Assembly (NCBI GenBank): GCA_021325025.1
Contig: JAJPHZ010000020.1
Coordinates: forward strand, 62,001 to 126,000
DNA from: Pseudomonadota bacterium
GTDB taxonomy: Bacteria > Desulfobacterota > Binatia > Binatales > Binataceae
Length of the DNA stretch: 64,000 nt
Direction: 5' to 3'
Numbering within the stretch: the stretch's first letter is position 1; each line of letters opens with the position of its first letter. The position numbers and the translations under genes are program-made. Below the pieces are notes generated by a model. The model saw only the letters and a list, made by a program, of their open reading frames with translations. It was not told the origin of the DNA and did no database searches. Shown here in pieces: positions 61,365 through 64,000 of this stretch.

Positions 61365-64000
61365 TCAGGCACCAGGCAACTCCAGTGACATGATTTCCTG
61401 GTCGCGTTCCTGCTTGGTCACAAGGTTACGGCTGAAAATCGAATAGATGGCGGGCACCACGAACAGCGTCATCAGGGTGGCGGCGGCCAATCCGCCGATG
61501 ACCGCGCGGCCCAGCGGCGCATTCTGTTCGGCGCCGGCGCCCAGTCCCAGCGCCATCGGCAGCATGCCCAAAATCATCGCCAGCGCGGTCATGATAATCG
61601 GGCGCAAGCGGATGCGGCCGGCCTCGATGGCGGCCGCCACCGCGCCGTAGCCTTCCTCGCGCAGCTCGTTGGCGAAAGTTATCAGCAGGTTGCCGTTGGC
61701 CACACCCACGCCCACCGCCATGATCGAGCCCATCAGCGATTCGACGTTGATCGTGGTGCCGCTCAGCACCAGCATCCACAGCACCCCGGCCAGCGCGCCC
61801 GGCACCGCCATCGTGATGATAAAGGGCTCCAGCCATGACTGAAAATTCGCCACCATCAACAAGTATACCAGCACGACTGCCAGGATCAGACCTTCGCCCA
61901 GAGTCAGGAAGGATTGGTTCATGGCGGCGCTCTGCCCGCGGATGGCGATCCTGGTGCCTGGCGGCAGCTTGCCGATGCGGTCGATCTCGCGTTGCACCGC
62001 GGACGCCACCGAGCCCAAATCGCGCCCCGACACCGCGCAGTCCACGTCGATCACACGCTGCACGGTGTAATGCTCGATCAGCGCCGGGTCCCAGCTCCGT
62101 TTGAAGGTCGCGATGTTGCCCAGCAGCTGCGGCGTGCTGACTTGTGCGCCGTCAATGCCGCCGGACATGGCCGAAGCTGCACTGTCACCGCCGGTGAGCG
62201 GTATGTTCGCCATCGCGCTGACCGAATCGATCAGATGCTGCGGCATCTGCGAGACGACGTTGTAATTGACACCGGTGCGCGGATCGAGCCAGAAGTTGGG
62301 CAGCAGCAGGCTGGCACCCGACAGCGAGGCCAGCAGGCTGGAAGCGACCTGCTCCTGGGTGATGCCGAATTGCAGCGCCTTGGCGCGATCGACCTCCACC
62401 TTGTAGGCGGGATAGTCCAGCGGCTGCGCGATCCTGATGTCGGTCAGGCCCGGGATAAGCTTCATGCGCTGCACCAGCCGCTGCGCGATGTCGTAGTCGG
62501 ATTGCAGCCGGTTGCCCGACACCTGCACGTCGATTGCGGCGGGCAGGCCGAAGTTCAGCACCTGGCTGGTGATGTCGGCAGCCTGGAAATAGGCGGTCAC
62601 GTTGGGAAACTTCTCTTCCAGCGCGCGGCGAATCCGGTCCTGGTAGATGCGGGTCGGACGGTGCCGGGGTTTGAGCTGGATCAGGATGTCGGCGTCCTGC
62701 GGTCCGATACTGTCGGTCTGATAAAATGCCAAGTCGTAGGAAACCGGCAGGCCGATGTTGTCGCTGATCGAATCCAGTTCCTGGGGCGGGATCAGTGTGC
62801 GGATGGCCCGCTCGATGTCATCGACTATCAGCTCCGAGTGCTCGATGCGGGTGCCGGTCGGTGCGCGCACGTGCAGACGCATCATGCCGGCGTCGATGGC
62901 CGGGAAGAAATCCTCGCCCACGATCCACAGCAGCGCGCCGGAGGCGGCGATGATCAGCGCCACGCAGGTCAGCGCAAAGCCGCGCCGCGCGATGAATTTG
63001 GCCAGCGCCCTCCGGTAGCTTTCCTTGAGCCGCTCGAAGCCCGCCTCGAACAAGCGGTAGGCGCGCGCCAAAAATCCGCGCCCGCCGGGCTCCTGGTGCT
63101 CTTCGGGCAGCAGGTAGCGGGCCATGGTTGGCACCAGGGTGCGCGACAACAGGTAGGAAGTCAGCATCGCGTACACCACGGCCAGGGCCAGCGGCGTGAA
63201 CAAAAAGCGCGCCACGCCGGTCAACAGCACGACCGGAAAGAACACGATGCAGATCGCCAGCGTGCCGACCGCCGTGGGGGTTGCGATCTGACGGGCGCCA
63301 TCGAGGATCGCCACCAGCAACGGCTTGCCCATCGCCTGATTGCGATGGATGTTTTCGATCTCGACGGTGGCGTCGTCCACCAGCATCCCGACCGCCAGCG
63401 CTATGCCGCCCAGCGTCATCGTGTTGATGGTCTGGCCCGAAAGCTTGAGCCCGACGATCGCGGTCAGGATCGACAGCGGGATCGACGTGATGACGATCAA
63501 CATGCTGCGCGCGGAGCCCAGGAACACCAGCACCATCAGCGCCACCAGCGCGGCGGCGGTGACGGCCTCCTGTACCACGTCCCACAGCGCGGCGCGCACG
63601 AACACCGACTGGTCGAAGGACAGCGAGATGTTGAGTCCCTTGGGTGCGGTCGCCCTGATTTCGGGCATCTTGGCCTTCACCGCATCGACCACCGACAGGG
63701 TCGAAGCGTCGGCGTGCTTGATGACCATCAGGTAGGTGGCCGGCCGGCCGTCGACCCGCACGACGTTGGTCTGCGGCTGATGCGAATCGGTGACGTTGGC
63801 GACATCGCCCAAAAACACCGGCGCGCCGTTGGCATACTTGATCGGCAGGTCGTTGAAGTCGCGCACTCGGGGCACGCTCATGTTGATGTCGATGTTGTTC
63901 TCGTAATTGCCCATCTTGGCCGTGCCCGACGGGATTACCACGTTGGTCGAGGCCAGCGCGTTGCCGACGTCGTAGGCCGACAGGCGGTTGCCGTACAGCA
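61365..64000 (-). CDS. RND efflux transporter permease, N-terminal part outside window
   Basis: The frame is open from 61365 to the right edge at 64000, about 878 residues of an expected ~1040, so the first ~160 are outside the window. Porter and pore parts and most membrane helices are present. The GMLVDDATVEIENIHR segment (helix 4) carries the Asp pair of the proton relay. Later helices end with the MTALAMILGMLPMALGLGAG segment. AcrB/CusA-like resistance-nodulation-division pump; drug or metal specificity not decided. It is immediately upstream of its adaptor. Confidence 0.94.
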   Translation of the reverse strand, partial: LYGNRLSAYDVGNALASTNVVIPSGTAKMGNYENNIDINMSVPRVRDFNDLPIKYANGAPVFLGDVANVTDSHQPQTNVVRVDGRPATYLMVIKHADASTLSVVDAVKAKMPEIRATAPKGLNISLSFDQSVFVRAALWDVVQEAVTAAALVALMVLVFLGSARSMLIVITSIPLSILTAIVGLKLSGQTINTMTLGGIALAVGMLVDDATVEIENIHRNQAMGKPLLVAILDGARQIATPTAVGTLAICIVFFPVVLLTGVARFLFTPLALAVVYAMLTSYLLSRTLVPTMARYLLPEEHQEPGGRGFLARAYRLFEAGFERLKESYRRALAKFIARRGFALTCVALIIAASGALLWIVGEDFFPAIDAGMMRLHVRAPTGTRIEHSELIVDDIERAIRTLIPPQELDSISDNIGLPVSYDLAFYQTDSIGPQDADILIQLKPRHRPTRIYQDRIRRALEEKFPNVTAYFQAADITSQVLNFGLPAAIDVQVSGNRLQSDYDIAQRLVQRMKLIPGLTDIRIAQPLDYPAYKVEVDRAKALQFGITQEQVASSLLASLSGASLLLPNFWLDPRTGVNYNVVSQMPQHLIDSVSAMANIPLTGGDSAASAMSGGIDGAQVSTPQLLGNIATFKRSWDPALIEHYTVQRVIDVDCAVSGRDLGSVASAVQREIDRIGKLPPGTRIAIRGQSAAMNQSFLTLGEGLILAVVLVYLLMVANFQSWLEPFIITMAVPGALAGVLWMLVLSGTTINVESLMGSIMAVGVGVANGNLLITFANELREEGYGAVAAAIEAGRIRLRPIIMTALAMILGMLPMALGLGAGAEQNAPLGRAVIGGLAAATLMTLFVVPAIYSIFSRNLVTKQERDQEIMSLELPGA

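Noticed and set aside
1..64000. tRNA, rRNA, CRISPR arrays, transposases, integrases, phage genes
   Set aside because: None of the expected sequence patterns or protein motifs was seen; short inverted repeats alone do not support an insertion sequence.

Overview
This window reads as a high-GC chromosomal segment from an aerobic, heterotrophic, diderm (Gram-negative-type) bacterium. LptD, GDP-mannose dehydratase, an outer-membrane beta-barrel candidate and an RND efflux pump point to two membranes. Alternative complex III with a caa3-type oxidase points to oxygen respiration. The mix of luciferase-like monooxygenases, CaiB/BaiF CoA-transferases, a DUF849 (BKACE) enzyme, amidohydrolases and DUF1329 is the kind of gene content reported for uncultured deltaproteobacteria-like lineages such as Binatota. 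That placement is my inference and was not tested. I saw no rRNA, tRNA, CRISPR array, intact insertion sequence or phage gene.

Left part (1-10.9 kb): an incomplete secreted BNR-repeat protein; a TetR regulator followed by an HSL-type esterase; and, divergent from these, an operon of a deleted amidohydrolase remnant, an alpha/beta hydrolase, a luciferase-like monooxygenase and a DUF1329 protein. Three copies of the palindrome TTGAG-N5-CTCAA lie in the TetR divergent region and are probably its operators. Then comes a small copper-linked group: a small secreted or membrane protein, a putative outer-membrane protein, CopC and CopD.

Respiratory block (11.3-24.6 kb): a c-type cytochrome and actABCDEF (alternative complex III), directly followed by coxB, a coxA-coxC fusion, coxD and ctaG. 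Most genes overlap by a few bases, so this is one operon for a quinol-to-oxygen chain. A duplicated multi-pass membrane protein follows.

Middle (24.6-38.7 kb): a GNAT/FeeM-like protein, a ClpX-type zinc-finger miniprotein, an amidohydrolase and a decayed D-aminoacylase remnant. Next is a minus-strand run of coaBC, type-4 uracil-DNA glycosylase, NfeD and slipin, then inositol-3-phosphate synthase, a ferredoxin and an Mrp-type ATPase. A PAP2 phosphatase is broken by a deletion and frameshift. Two large secreted beta-helix proteins (528 and 1442 residues, the second with G8/CEMIP-like architecture) stand after an AT-rich intergenic region.

Right part (43-64 kb, all minus strand): gmd, lptD, folC and accD lie downstream of a complete trpEGDCFBA operon. 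The trp operon is preceded by a promoter, a 25-residue leader peptide with four Trp codons (trpL) and an intrinsic terminator, which is classical attenuation architecture with a nearly leaderless trpL. Further upstream are two CaiB/BaiF CoA-transferases, an LLM oxidoreductase and a BKACE enzyme, probably one acyl-CoA catabolic operon, and an RND pump (adaptor plus incomplete permease) that runs off the right edge.
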